From assembly GCF_000203915.1 (NCBI RefSeq), contig NC_008391.1:1426001-1490000 (forward strand): a stretch of DNA of 64,000 nucleotides, written 5' to 3'. The notes beneath the pieces were generated by a model, which saw only the letters and a program-made list of their open reading frames with translations, made no database searches and had not been told where the DNA came from. This document shows, piece after piece, positions 56,634 through 64,000 of this stretch; the first letter of the stretch is position 1, and each line of letters begins with the position of its first letter. A program made the translations under genes and the position numbers. This DNA comes from Burkholderia ambifaria AMMD. GTDB lineage: Bacteria; Pseudomonadota; Gammaproteobacteria; Burkholderiales; Burkholderiaceae.

Positions 56634-57536
56634 TCACGCGCGCCCGATGCGCGGATGCGCGATACCGCCAAACGCGGCCGCTTCAGACGACAGATCGAAC
56701 AGATCGCCGGTGAGCTCGCGCGGGTGCTCGACCGCCGGCCGGCTGCGCAGCCGCCCGGCATGCGTGGGCGCGACGTAGGCGGCGGCCGTTTCGATCGGCG
56801 GCACGTCGAACAGGTCGCGCGTGACGCCGCGCACGGCATCCGTCGGCGATCGGCCGCGCAAGCGCGCGACCAGTTCGACGAAGCGATCGAAATCGCCGGC
56901 CCGCGTCGCCTTGTTCACGTCGGCGAGATCGCGCGCCTTCAGCACGCACGGCTGCGCGAGCCGCACGAAATACGGTGCTTCGAGTTCGACCGACAGCGCG
57001 AGCGGATAGCTCTTGCCGGTTTGCTCCTTCGCGCGCCCGACGCAGTCGACCACGGCCGCGCCCTGCGCGACGCCGAGCGGCTTGCCCGTGCTCACGCTGC
57101 GCAGGTGATCGGGGAACACGCGCAATTGCGTGCCGACCGTCAGCGCGGTGGACGATACGCAGACGAGCGCGTAGTGCTGTTCGCGGCGCCGGCCCGACGG
57201 CAGCGTCGAGCGGCTCGCGATGAACGTGTGCGGCGGCAGCGGCCGCACCTGGCCGCTCGCATCGACCCATGCATTCCACAGCAGCGCGTCCTCGCGCCTG
57301 CGCTCGCCTGACCGCGTGCGCGCCGCGACCGGCGAAAACAGCGCGAGCAGCGAGCCCGTGCGATGCGCGGCGACTTGCGCGCTGCTGCCGAGCGGCTGGT
57401 TGATGCCCCACAGAAAACGCCCGCCCCCGAGCCGGCGCTCCCATTCCTTGCGGAGCACGATGGTCGGCAGTTCCTCGCCGGACTCGGTACCGATCTTCGT
57501 CCAGCAGAACGTGGGAGGGAGATGTTTCAGTGTCAT
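56634..57536 (-). CDS. Unrecognised 300-residue protein divergent from an HTH gene
   Basis: I do not recognise this family. The N-terminal 60 residues hold WTKIGTESGEELPTIVLRKE and ERRLGGGRFLWGINQPLG, which has the feel of EVE/PUA-like or base-modification-associated domains, though that is only an impression. Further blocks are ALLWNAWVDASG, HYALVCVSSTALTVGTQLRV and SYPLALSVELEAPYFVRL. No signal peptide, membrane segment or classical catalytic motif is seen. It is divergent from a small HTH protein across 69 bases, so the two may form a regulated pair. The ATG at 57536 (MTLKHLPPTFC) is preferred over a longer frame. The pattern suggests a small self-contained system. Confidence 0.68.
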   Translation of the reverse strand: MTLKHLPPTFCWTKIGTESGEELPTIVLRKEWERRLGGGRFLWGINQPLGSSAQVAAHRTGSLLALFSPVAARTRSGERRREDALLWNAWVDASGQVRPLPPHTFIASRSTLPSGRRREQHYALVCVSSTALTVGTQLRVFPDHLRSVSTGKPLGVAQGAAVVDCVGRAKEQTGKSYPLALSVELEAPYFVRLAQPCVLKARDLADVNKATRAGDFDRFVELVARLRGRSPTDAVRGVTRDLFDVPPIETAAAYVAPTHAGRLRSRPAVEHPRELTGDLFDLSSEAAAFGGIAHPRIGRA

Positions 57537-57578
57537 CGACTTTCTCGGGATACAGCCTCGCTGGTGACAGCAAGCCCA

Positions 57579-57607
57579 TTCAACAACCGTAACTGTATAT
57601 GTATAAT
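57579..57607 (+). promoter_or_regulatory. Candidate promoter with tandem TGTATA repeat, upstream of HTH gene
   Basis: TTCAAC (57579-57584) and TATAAT (57602-57607) are 17 bases apart. TGTATA is repeated in tandem at 57594-57599 and 57600-57605, directly before the first ATG. With this -10, transcription would begin near 57614, so translation from the ATG at 57615 would be leaderless. The repeat could also be an autoregulatory operator. Confidence 0.55.
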
Positions 57608-57953
57608 GCATCGCATGGAAGCCCCGGACCACGATTTTCCTGTACAAGACCTGTTACGCCGTCTGATGGCGGACACGCGCTCGTCCAGCGAAATCGCGCG
57701 ACTTTCCGGGGTCAGCCAGCCCACCGTCTCGCGCCTGCGGCTGTCGAACGGGCATCGGTTGCGGCGCAGCGGGCCATTCAACAAGCTATGCAGTTTCTAC
57801 GGCGTCGATACCGGCCCCGCGCGCCGCCGTTACAACGATCTGCTGCGCGACGCGATCGTCGACGCCTGGGACGGCTCCGACGAGCACGGCCGCGCGCTGC
57901 TGGTCGTGATTCAGGGATTGAAGGATCTGCAGGCGAAAGCCGACGACAGGTGA
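57606..57953 (+). CDS. Small helix-turn-helix protein
   Basis: A 115-residue protein with a Cro/XRE- or MarR-like helix-turn-helix (SSEIARLSGVSQPTVSRLRL, about residues 27-46). The N-terminus opens MHRMEAPDHDFPVQDLL. The C-terminal half (FNKLCSFYGVDTGPARRRYN, ELLRDAIVD-like) is helical. ATGs at 57606 and 57615 are both possible, and the -10 TATAAT overlaps the first, so 57615 may be the real start. A strong hairpin terminator follows at 58013. It is divergent from the unrecognised 300-residue gene and probably controls the shared region. Confidence 0.78.
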   Translation: MHRMEAPDHDFPVQDLLRRLMADTRSSSEIARLSGVSQPTVSRLRLSNGHRLRRSGPFNKLCSFYGVDTGPARRRYNDLLRDAIVDAWDGSDEHGRALLVVIQGLKDLQAKADDR

Positions 57954-58561
57954 CGGCGCGCATGCGTTGATGACTACGTGACTGGAAGGAAGGCTGACGG
58001 CAAGTAACCGGCGGGCGGTGGCGAATACGATTCGTCATCGCCCGTTTTGCTTCGTGCGATGCGATACGGCGCAAGCGCAAGCACGTCGCCGCACATGCGC
58101 ATCGCAATCGCAATCGCGCCACACGCCCGCATCGGCAACGCGCTGAAACTTTATTTACCGGCGGTTAAAAAAGTTTGACACGACGATTTCACTGAGATAA
58201 GTTTTGCGCAAGCTTCCGGAAAGCAAACGCGAACCGGCAAGCCATCACGATGCGCGTCGCGGCCGAAACCGCCGATCCGTTTCATTCCGTCGCCGCACGC
58301 GCGTCGCGTCGTGTTTCCGCAGCGCAGCACCGCAGCTCGCAACATCCCCGTTTCATCGAATGATGTCGTTCCGTTTCAGCTGGAAGGACGCGCAGCCGGC
58401 TCCGTGCATTTGATTCGCAGTCCTGCGTGACGCGCATGCGTGGCGCCGCCGCTTTCCCGACGGTGCAGTTTCCTCTTCGTTGCAGGCAGTAATCGGCCCG
58501 GCCCGCAGGGGGTGTATCGCGGACCGGTCGTCCACACACAATCACAAGAACGAGGTCGGCA
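57954..58561 (+). promoter_or_regulatory. 608-base gap before the S15 lipoprotein gene, with a promoter candidate
   Basis: No gene is supported here. After the terminator at 58013, TTGACA at 58175-58180 is followed after 17 bases by TAAGTT (58198-58203), a plausible promoter. This would leave a 5' leader of about 350 bases before the S15 gene at 58562. I see no recognised riboswitch in it. Confidence 0.45.
58013..58050 (+). terminator. Terminator after the HTH gene
   Basis: GGGCGGTGGCGAAT (58013-58026) pairs with ATTCGTCATCGCCC (58030-58043), using two G-U pairs around ACG. GTTTTGC follows. The stem is long and the T-run is short but present. Confidence 0.85.
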
Positions 58562-60517
58562 ATGCAATTTCATTTCAGAGGATCGCGTCGCGCATGGCTT
58601 CCCGCGCTCGTCGCAGCGGCGACGCTCGCCGCGTGCGGCGGTGACGACGGCGGCAGCGTGGCGGGCGTGTCCGCACTCGCGCAGGGTCAAGGTCAGGATC
58701 AACAAGGCGACAGCGCCGCATCGGCGGACAACGCATCGGGGCGCGTGTCGCCGTCCGGCGTCCCGTATGCGAATCCGGCCAGCGGCGGACGCTACCGGCC
58801 GGTGATCAGCAACGGCCAGGTACAGCCGTCCCTTTCCGGCGGCACGATCGAGGAGAACGCGTGGGTCGACACGCCGGTCGATTCCGACGGCGACGGTACG
58901 CGCGACCGCATTCACGTGCGCATCGTGCGTCCGTCCGAAACGGCCAACGGCGCGCGCACGCCGGTCATCGTGCTCGCGAGCCCGTACTACGCCGGGCTCG
59001 CCGACAGCCCCAACCACGACGTCGACGTCGAACTCGACGGCACGCCGCATCCCGCCGCGGCGGCAGCCGCGCCCGGCGGCGCGTCCGCGCGGGTCATGGC
59101 TGCCGCGCCGCAAGTGCGGATGCTGCAGCAGCTCGAAGCGGCCGCGGCCGGCCGTTCATGGATCGAAGGTTATTTCGTGCAGCGCGGCTTCACGATCGTC
59201 TATGCCGATTCGCTCGGCACCGCCGGTTCCGACGGTTGCCCGACGATCCTCACGCGCGACGAATCCGTCGCGATGGCGTCGGTGATCCGCTGGCTCGGCC
59301 GCGACGCGACCGCGAAGGATGCGAACGGCAAGCCGGTCGTCGCGAACTGGTCGACGGGCCACGTCGGCATGTACGGCGTGTCGTACGACGGCACGCTGCC
59401 GAAGATGGTCGCGAGCCTGCGCACGCGCGGGCTCGACGCGATCGTGCCGGTCGCCGGGCTGTCGAACATGTACGGCTACTACCGCTCGGGCGGGCTCGTG
59501 CGCGCGCCGGAGGGCTATCAGGGCGAGGACGTCGACGTCTATATCAAGGCGCTGCTGACGAATGCGCATCCGGAGCGCTGCACGCACCTGATCGACGAGG
59601 CGCTGCAGCAGGAAGACCGCAAGACGGGCAACTACTCTCCGTTCTGGGCCGCGCGCGACATTCCGACCGCGTACGCGGTCGCGCCGGCGCTCGTCGCGCA
59701 AGGGCTGACCGACGACAACGTGCGCACCGACCAGTCGACGTCGTGGTATCTCGCGATGCGGCGTCAGGGCGTGCCGACGCAGCTGTGGCTGCATCGGCTG
59801 AAGCATACCGACCCGACCCGCGTGCCGGCGATGGCCGAAGCATGGACCGCGGAGGTGAACCGCTGGTTCACGCGCTACCTGATCGGCGTCGACAACGGCG
59901 TGGATCGCGATCCGCGCGCGGTGGTCGAGCAGGCCGACGGCACGTTGCTGAAAGAAGCGGACTGGGCCGCGCGGCACGCTACGCCGGTCGCGTATTTCGC
60001 GGGCGGCGACGGCGCCGGCACCGGCACGCTGCTGCGGATGCCGAGCGGCGGCCCGCTCGCGCGCTTCACCGACGATGCGTCGATCCCGGCGCTCACGCTG
60101 GCGAACGCCACGACCGGCGAGCATCGCGGCCGCTTCGAGACGGCCCCGTTCACGGCCGCGACGCGCCTGTCCGGCACCGCGACCGCACGCGTGCGGCTGA
60201 CCTTCACCGGCGTCGCGAACGTGACGGCGCTGCTGGTCGACCGCGCGCCGGACGGCACGGCGACGATCGTCACGCGGGCATGGACCGATCCGCGCAATCG
60301 CTTGTCGGACTGGTTCTCGGAGCCCGTGCTGCCGGGGATGCCGTATGACCTGAAGCTGACGTTCATGCCGCGCGACTACAAGCTCGAAGCGGGTCACAAG
60401 CTCGGCCTCGTCGTGCTGTCGAGTGACAACGAGGCGACGCTGCGGCCCACACCGGGCACGGGGCTCGCGCTCGATCCGGCGGGCACGTCGGTCACGGTGC
60501 CGCTGGTGTCGTCCTGA
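58562..60517 (+). CDS. Lipoprotein S15-type Xaa-Pro dipeptidyl-peptidase/CocE-like hydrolase
   Basis: A 651-residue exported alpha/beta hydrolase of the S15/CocE family. The lipobox is TLAAC with Cys25, so the enzyme is expected to be anchored in a membrane on the periplasmic side. An early low-complexity Gln/Asp/Gly stretch (LAQGQGQDQQGDS) follows. Nucleophile Ser274 is in GMYGVSYDGTL. Acid and His residues are expected in GLTDDNVRTDQS and LHRLKHTDP. The C-terminal jelly-roll domain begins near ATRLSGTATARVRLT. Specificity for Xaa-Pro peptides is the family default and is not proven here. A 350-base leader may precede it. Confidence 0.88.
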   Translation: MQFHFRGSRRAWLPALVAAATLAACGGDDGGSVAGVSALAQGQGQDQQGDSAASADNASGRVSPSGVPYANPASGGRYRPVISNGQVQPSLSGGTIEENAWVDTPVDSDGDGTRDRIHVRIVRPSETANGARTPVIVLASPYYAGLADSPNHDVDVELDGTPHPAAAAAAPGGASARVMAAAPQVRMLQQLEAAAAGRSWIEGYFVQRGFTIVYADSLGTAGSDGCPTILTRDESVAMASVIRWLGRDATAKDANGKPVVANWSTGHVGMYGVSYDGTLPKMVASLRTRGLDAIVPVAGLSNMYGYYRSGGLVRAPEGYQGEDVDVYIKALLTNAHPERCTHLIDEALQQEDRKTGNYSPFWAARDIPTAYAVAPALVAQGLTDDNVRTDQSTSWYLAMRRQGVPTQLWLHRLKHTDPTRVPAMAEAWTAEVNRWFTRYLIGVDNGVDRDPRAVVEQADGTLLKEADWAARHATPVAYFAGGDGAGTGTLLRMPSGGPLARFTDDASIPALTLANATTGEHRGRFETAPFTAATRLSGTATARVRLTFTGVANVTALLVDRAPDGTATIVTRAWTDPRNRLSDWFSEPVLPGMPYDLKLTFMPRDYKLEAGHKLGLVVLSSDNEATLRPTPGTGLALDPAGTSVTVPLVSS

Positions 60518-60669
60518 CGCTGTAATGTGGCCGCGCACCCCGTGCTTCGCTCGCGCGTTGCCCGGTGGTGCGCGGTTCATCGGTTGAGCCGTGCAACGCG
60601 TTGTTGCTCCGTCGCCGTGACGGCGTGCCGTTCCTGACAGGCGAACATGATCTGCTCATTCGGCGATCC

Positions 60670-60852
60670 CTATTGTTCGTGCAGGTTCCTGTTTTCGTAC
60701 TGAACCCGCGCGGTGAGGTCGAGATGCCGGCCGCGCCCGAGCGACTGCGCGACGAACATGCTGCAGTGGTGGTCGCGTTCCGCAAACTCGTGCACGCGCC
60801 GATAGCGTATGTCCGAATACGCGACGCCGATGCGCGTCGCCAGCGGATTCAC
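60670..60852 (-). pseudogene. Possible remnant of an outer-membrane barrel protein
   Basis: A 60-residue fragment reads GVAYSDIRYRRVHEFAERDH followed by SMFVAQSLGRGRHLDLTARV and QYENRNLHEQ. Alternating polar and hydrophobic residues are typical of barrel strands, and the segment would fit the C-terminal part of an outer-membrane protein. There is no signal peptide and no complete gene around it, so I suggest a decayed remnant. An overlapping plus-strand frame of 111 residues is more poorly protein-like. This is a low-confidence call. Confidence 0.3.
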
Positions 60853-60916
60853 ATGGCCGCTTGCCGCCGTTCTGCAAAGCTGCGATCAACCGCGGCCTGA
60901 CCACAGAACGGCACGC

Positions 60917-61849
60917 TCACAACGGTGTCAGCACCGCCTGCCCGGCAAAATGCCGGGCGGCATTGTCGAGAAACTGCTGGACCGACCGGTCGAGCGCCTC
61001 GGGCGACCAGCCGCCCATATGCGGCGTCAGCACGATGTTGTCGAGACCGGTCAACGCGCGCGGCGGTTCGGGCTCGCCTTCGTACACGTCGAGCCCTGCG
61101 CCCGCGATGCGTTTCTCGCGCAGCGCGTCCGCCAGAGCAGCGGTATCGACAACGCTGCCGCGCGACACGTTGACGAGAAAGCCGCCCGGGCCAAGCGCGT
61201 CGAGCACCGCGCGATCGATCAGATGCCGGGTGCCCGCGCCGCCCGGCGTCGCGACGATCAGGAAATCGGCCCACTGCGCGAGCGCGTCGAGCCGGTCGAA
61301 ATAGCGGTATGGCGCGGCGTCCTTCGGCGAACGGCTGTGATAGCCGACCTCGATGTCGAAGCCGGCCGCACGGCGCGCGCACTTCTCGCCGATCTTCCCG
61401 AGCCCGACGATGCCAAGCTTCTTGCCCGATACGTTCGGCGGCATCGGCAGCCCTTCACGCCACACGCCTGCGCGGGTTTTCGCATCGAGCCTCACGACAT
61501 CGCGCACCGTCGCGAGCAACAGCGCGAACGCGTGGTCGGCGACGCAATCGTCGTTGGTGCCGGCGCCCGTGACGACCGTGATGCCGCGCGCCTTCGCGTG
61601 CGCGACGTCGATATGCTCGTAACCCGCGCCGAGCGCGCTGACGAACGTGAGCTGCGGAAGGCGGTCGATGTCGGCAGCCGCCAGGCCCGTGCTGCCGTTG
61701 GTCAGTACCGCGCGAATCGTCCCGCCGTGTTCGGCGATCGCGCGTTCGCGTTCGTCGGCGGTCGGGGCATGGCGCACGTCGAACGACGCGGCGATCTCGC
61801 GATGCGCTTCGCCGCGCAATGCGATGAGGACCAGCAGTTCTGGCTTCAT
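60917..61849 (-). CDS. D-2-hydroxyacid dehydrogenase
   Basis: A 310-residue NAD(P)-dependent D-isomer-specific 2-hydroxyacid dehydrogenase. The nucleotide-binding site is LGIVGLGKIGEKCARRAAGF. The catalytic Arg is in NVSRGSVVDTAAL, the Glu in AGLDVYEGEPEPP, and the His in VLTPHMGGWSPEAL. The substrate may be glyoxylate, hydroxypyruvate or 2-ketogluconate. If it were hydroxypyruvate, it could link serine made by GlyA to glycerate, but it is far from that block. I start at 61849 (MKPELLVLIALRGE), since the longer frame adds unrelated residues. It stands divergent from the osmoprotectant transporter genes. Confidence 0.9.
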   Translation of the reverse strand: MKPELLVLIALRGEAHREIAASFDVRHAPTADERERAIAEHGGTIRAVLTNGSTGLAAADIDRLPQLTFVSALGAGYEHIDVAHAKARGITVVTGAGTNDDCVADHAFALLLATVRDVVRLDAKTRAGVWREGLPMPPNVSGKKLGIVGLGKIGEKCARRAAGFDIEVGYHSRSPKDAAPYRYFDRLDALAQWADFLIVATPGGAGTRHLIDRAVLDALGPGGFLVNVSRGSVVDTAALADALREKRIAGAGLDVYEGEPEPPRALTGLDNIVLTPHMGGWSPEALDRSVQQFLDNAARHFAGQAVLTPL

Positions 61850-62015
61850 GTCAGCAAGTGTCCGCAGGCGGGAACGGATTTCAGTGTAACAAGCCCGCGT
61901 GACGGATGCGGGTAATCCCCACACAGGCTGTGGACACGCCGCCGCACGCGGTTTGCCAAAGCCGGCTCAGTCAAGTAACTTTCGGCGTACGCCCCCGTCC
62001 TGGAGATTGGCCTCG

Positions 62016-62936
62016 ATGAAACTCGCCCTGCCCGCCCGGATCCTGGGCCTCGCACTCGCCGCCGCCGTCGCGCCCGGTGCGCGTGCCGACACGCCCGTCG
62101 TGGTGTCGTCGAAGATCGATACCGAAGGCAACCTGCTCGGCAACGTCATCGCGCAGGTGCTGAAGGCCCACGGCATCCCCGTCACCGAAAAGATCGCACT
62201 CGGCACGACGCCGATCGTACGCAAGGCGCTGACCAGCGGCGAGATCGACATCTACCCCGAATACACGGGCAACGCCGCGTTCTTCTTCAACAAGGCCGAC
62301 GATCCCGCGTGGAAGAACGCAAGCCAGGGCTACGACACCGCGAAGAAGCTCGACTACGCGGCGAACCATCTCGTCTGGCTCACGCCGGCGCCCGCGAACA
62401 ATACGTGGGGCGTCGCCGTGCTCGCGCCCGTCGCGCAATCGCAGCACCTGAAGACCCTCTCCGATTTCGGCAAGTGGACCGTGGGCGGCGGCAAGGTGAA
62501 GCTTGCCGCGTCGGCCGAGTTCGTGAACAGCCCATCCGCGCTGCCGTCGTTCGAGAAGGCATACGGCTTCAAGCTGAAACCCGACCAGCTCGTCGTGCTG
62601 TCCGGCGGCGACACCGCCGCGACGATCAAGGCCGCCGCAAACCAGACCGACGGCGTGAACGCCGCGATGGTGTACGGCACCGATGGCGGCATCGCCTCGA
62701 GCGGCCTCGTCGTGCTCGACGACGACAAGCACGTGCAGCCCGTCTATGCGCCGGCACCCGTGATTCGCGAAGCCGCGCTGAAGGCGCATCCGCAGATCGC
62801 CGACTACCTGAAGCCCGTGTTCTCGAGCCTCGACCTGAAGACGCTGCAAGCACTGAATGCACGCATCCAGATCAATGGCGAACCGGCGGCCGGCGTGGCC
62901 AAGAGCTATCTGAAATCGAAGGGCTTCGTCAAGTGA
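62016..62936 (+). CDS. Osmoprotectant ABC transporter substrate-binding protein (OsmF/YehZ-like)
   Basis: A 306-residue periplasmic protein of the OpuAC/YehZ type. A signal peptide is at residues 1-23 (MKLALPARILGLALAAAVAP, cleavage near GARA). VVVSSKIDTEGNLLGNVIAQ and LTSGEIDIYPEYTGNAAFFF are the family blocks; the latter often contacts a quaternary amine. It is followed by a permease gene in a GTGA overlap. The system is distinct from choX and from the binding protein at 8048, making it the third betaine-type binding protein in the window. GGAG precedes the ATG, at long spacing. Confidence 0.9.
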   Translation: MKLALPARILGLALAAAVAPGARADTPVVVSSKIDTEGNLLGNVIAQVLKAHGIPVTEKIALGTTPIVRKALTSGEIDIYPEYTGNAAFFFNKADDPAWKNASQGYDTAKKLDYAANHLVWLTPAPANNTWGVAVLAPVAQSQHLKTLSDFGKWTVGGGKVKLAASAEFVNSPSALPSFEKAYGFKLKPDQLVVLSGGDTAATIKAAANQTDGVNAAMVYGTDGGIASSGLVVLDDDKHVQPVYAPAPVIREAALKAHPQIADYLKPVFSSLDLKTLQALNARIQINGEPAAGVAKSYLKSKGFVK

Positions 62937-64000
62937 CGGATCGCGCCGTGGCGTCCGCGCGGCGCATCACGCTCGACAAGGTCGGCATTCTGATCGGTGT
63001 CCTGACGATCGTCGCGGTGGTCGGCATGCCGTTCATGGTACTGCGGCCGAACCGCATCGCGGCCGGCACGGGGCTGTCGGTATTCGCCGCGCTGCCGGCC
63101 GCGCAGGGCGCCGCGCTCGCTGCACTGTGGATCGTCGGCGCGCTGTGGGCGATGACGGCGAGCCGTCCCGGATGGCGGCTCGCGGCCGGCTCCACGTGGC
63201 TCGCGACGCTCGCGTATGCGGTCGGCGCGGCCGCGGCGCACGTCGTCGCGCCCGACGACATGCTCGCGCGCGTGTCGCCCGCGGCAGGCGTCTGGCTGCT
63301 GCTGTTCGCGTGGGCCGTGCTCGTCGCGGACGCGCTCGCGCGGCTCGCCTTCGGCCCGTGGCGGCGCCTCGTCGCGCTCGCCGTCGTAATCGCGGCGATA
63401 TCGGTGCCGCTCGCGAGCGGCTGGTGGGACGGCCTTTCCGTGATGCGCGAATATGCGGTGCGCACCGACGACTTCTGGCGCGAGGCCATCCGGCACGTGT
63501 CGCTCGCGGGCGGCTCGGTCGCGGCCGCGCTCGTCGCGGGCGTGCCGCTCGGCATCGCGTGCGCGCGGATCGCACCGGTACGCACCGTCGTGATGCCGGT
63601 GCTCAATATCGTGCAGACGATCCCGAGCATCGCGATGTACGGGCTGATGATGGCGCCGCTCGGCCTGCTCGCCGCGCACGTGCCGCTCGCGGCCGCGCTC
63701 GGCATCCGCGGGATCGGCGTCGCGCCGGCCGTGCTCGCGCTGTTTCTCTACTCGTTGCTGCCGATCGCATCGAGCGTCGTGGTCGGACTCGAGCAGGTGC
63801 CGCCGCATGTGACCGAAGCGGCACGCGCGATGGGCATGACGCGCGTGCAGCGGCTGCTCGGTGTCGACCTCGTGCTCGCGCTGCCGGTGATCCTGAGCGG
63901 CGTGCGCATCGTGCTGGTGCAGAACATCGGGCTGACCGCGGTCGCCGCATTGATTGGCGGCGGCGGATTCGGCACCTTCATCTTCCAAGGGATCGGACAA
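62933..64000 (+). CDS. Osmoprotectant ABC transporter permease (YehY-like), 3' end beyond window
   Basis: A membrane permease of the OpuABC/YehY type, open to the window edge. I use a GTG start that overlaps the stop of the binding-protein gene (GTGA), giving [20 protein letters not shown]. Several hydrophobic segments lead to the binding-protein-dependent transport domain: SLAGGSVAAALVAGVPLGIA, PVLNIVQTIPSIAMYGLMMA and the conserved loop EAARAMGMTRVQRLLGVDL. The EAA loop is the ATPase contact. The last codons and any downstream ATPase gene lie outside. Confidence 0.9.
   Translation, partial: MTDRAVASARRITLDKVGILIGVLTIVAVVGMPFMVLRPNRIAAGTGLSVFAALPAAQGAALAALWIVGALWAMTASRPGWRLAAGSTWLATLAYAVGAAAAHVVAPDDMLARVSPAAGVWLLLFAWAVLVADALARLAFGPWRRLVALAVVIAAISVPLASGWWDGLSVMREYAVRTDDFWREAIRHVSLAGGSVAAALVAGVPLGIACARIAPVRTVVMPVLNIVQTIPSIAMYGLMMAPLGLLAAHVPLAAALGIRGIGVAPAVLALFLYSLLPIASSVVVGLEQVPPHVTEAARAMGMTRVQRLLGVDLVLALPVILSGVRIVLVQNIGLTAVAALIGGGGFGTFIFQGIGQ

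Noticed and set aside
60565..60900. 111-codon plus-strand frame before the hydroxyacid dehydrogenase
   Set aside because: No ribosome-binding site or domain; overlaps the barrel-like fragment on the other strand.

Overview
The window is high-GC DNA with long, closely packed genes and GC-biased codon use. Gene content points to the Burkholderia cepacia complex: a rhamnolipid operon of the Burkholderia type (rhlA, rhlB, rhlC with an MFS exporter, NodT-type outer-membrane factor and EmrA-type adaptor), tandem DUF2957-like lipoproteins, and a Gram-negative porin. The genus call is an inference from gene content, as is a placement on a secondary replicon. No tRNA, rRNA, transposase, prophage or CRISPR array is visible.

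Layout. 1-1038 is a truncated porin. 1.3-5.0 kb holds choline import and choline-O-sulfate hydrolysis (choX, betC, divergent betR). 5.2-22.0 kb is the glycine betaine catabolic block: purU, an APC permease, an orphan betaine-type binding protein, gbcB, gbcA, etfB, etfA, dgcB, dgcA, a DUF5943-like gene, a dipeptidase, glyA, and the divergent AraC-type activator gbdR. 22.1-27.3 kb has a secreted propeller/discoidin protein, a MocR regulator with a zinc-ribbon membrane protein, and glutathione-independent formaldehyde dehydrogenase. 27.6-36.0 kb is the rhamnolipid operon, which includes a small membrane methyltransferase between rhlA and rhlB. 36.6-40.5 kb is betIBA with a clear BetI operator. 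40.6-46.4 kb holds an unknown gene and a PraB/OmpW/DUF2957 envelope cluster. 47.3-57 kb contains an ABC-2 exporter, a divergent metallo-beta-lactamase-fold protein, a hybrid histidine kinase, a YciI protein, an esterase, a LysR regulator and an aldo/keto reductase. 56.6-58.0 kb holds an unrecognised 300-residue protein divergent from a small HTH protein. 58.6-64.0 kb has an S15-type lipoprotein peptidase, a decayed fragment, a 2-hydroxyacid dehydrogenase and the start of an OsmF/YehZ-type osmoprotectant ABC transporter.

How it works together. Choline sulfate is imported and hydrolysed (ChoX, BetC). Choline is oxidised to glycine betaine (BetA, BetB; repressor BetI). Betaine is demethylated to dimethylglycine by the Rieske oxygenase GbcA/GbcB, then to sarcosine by DgcA/DgcB with EtfAB. 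The methyl groups leave as formaldehyde or C1-folate, which FdhA, PurU and GlyA can handle. Sarcosine oxidase is not in the window, so that step must be encoded elsewhere. The rhamnolipid operon sits between the two halves of the choline pathway and shares a 723-base, partly AT-rich divergent control region with betI. The least explained parts are the methyltransferase in the rhl operon, the PraB/OmpW/DUF2957 cluster, the 56.6-58.0 kb divergent pair, and a set of helical-phase direct repeats upstream of gbdR.
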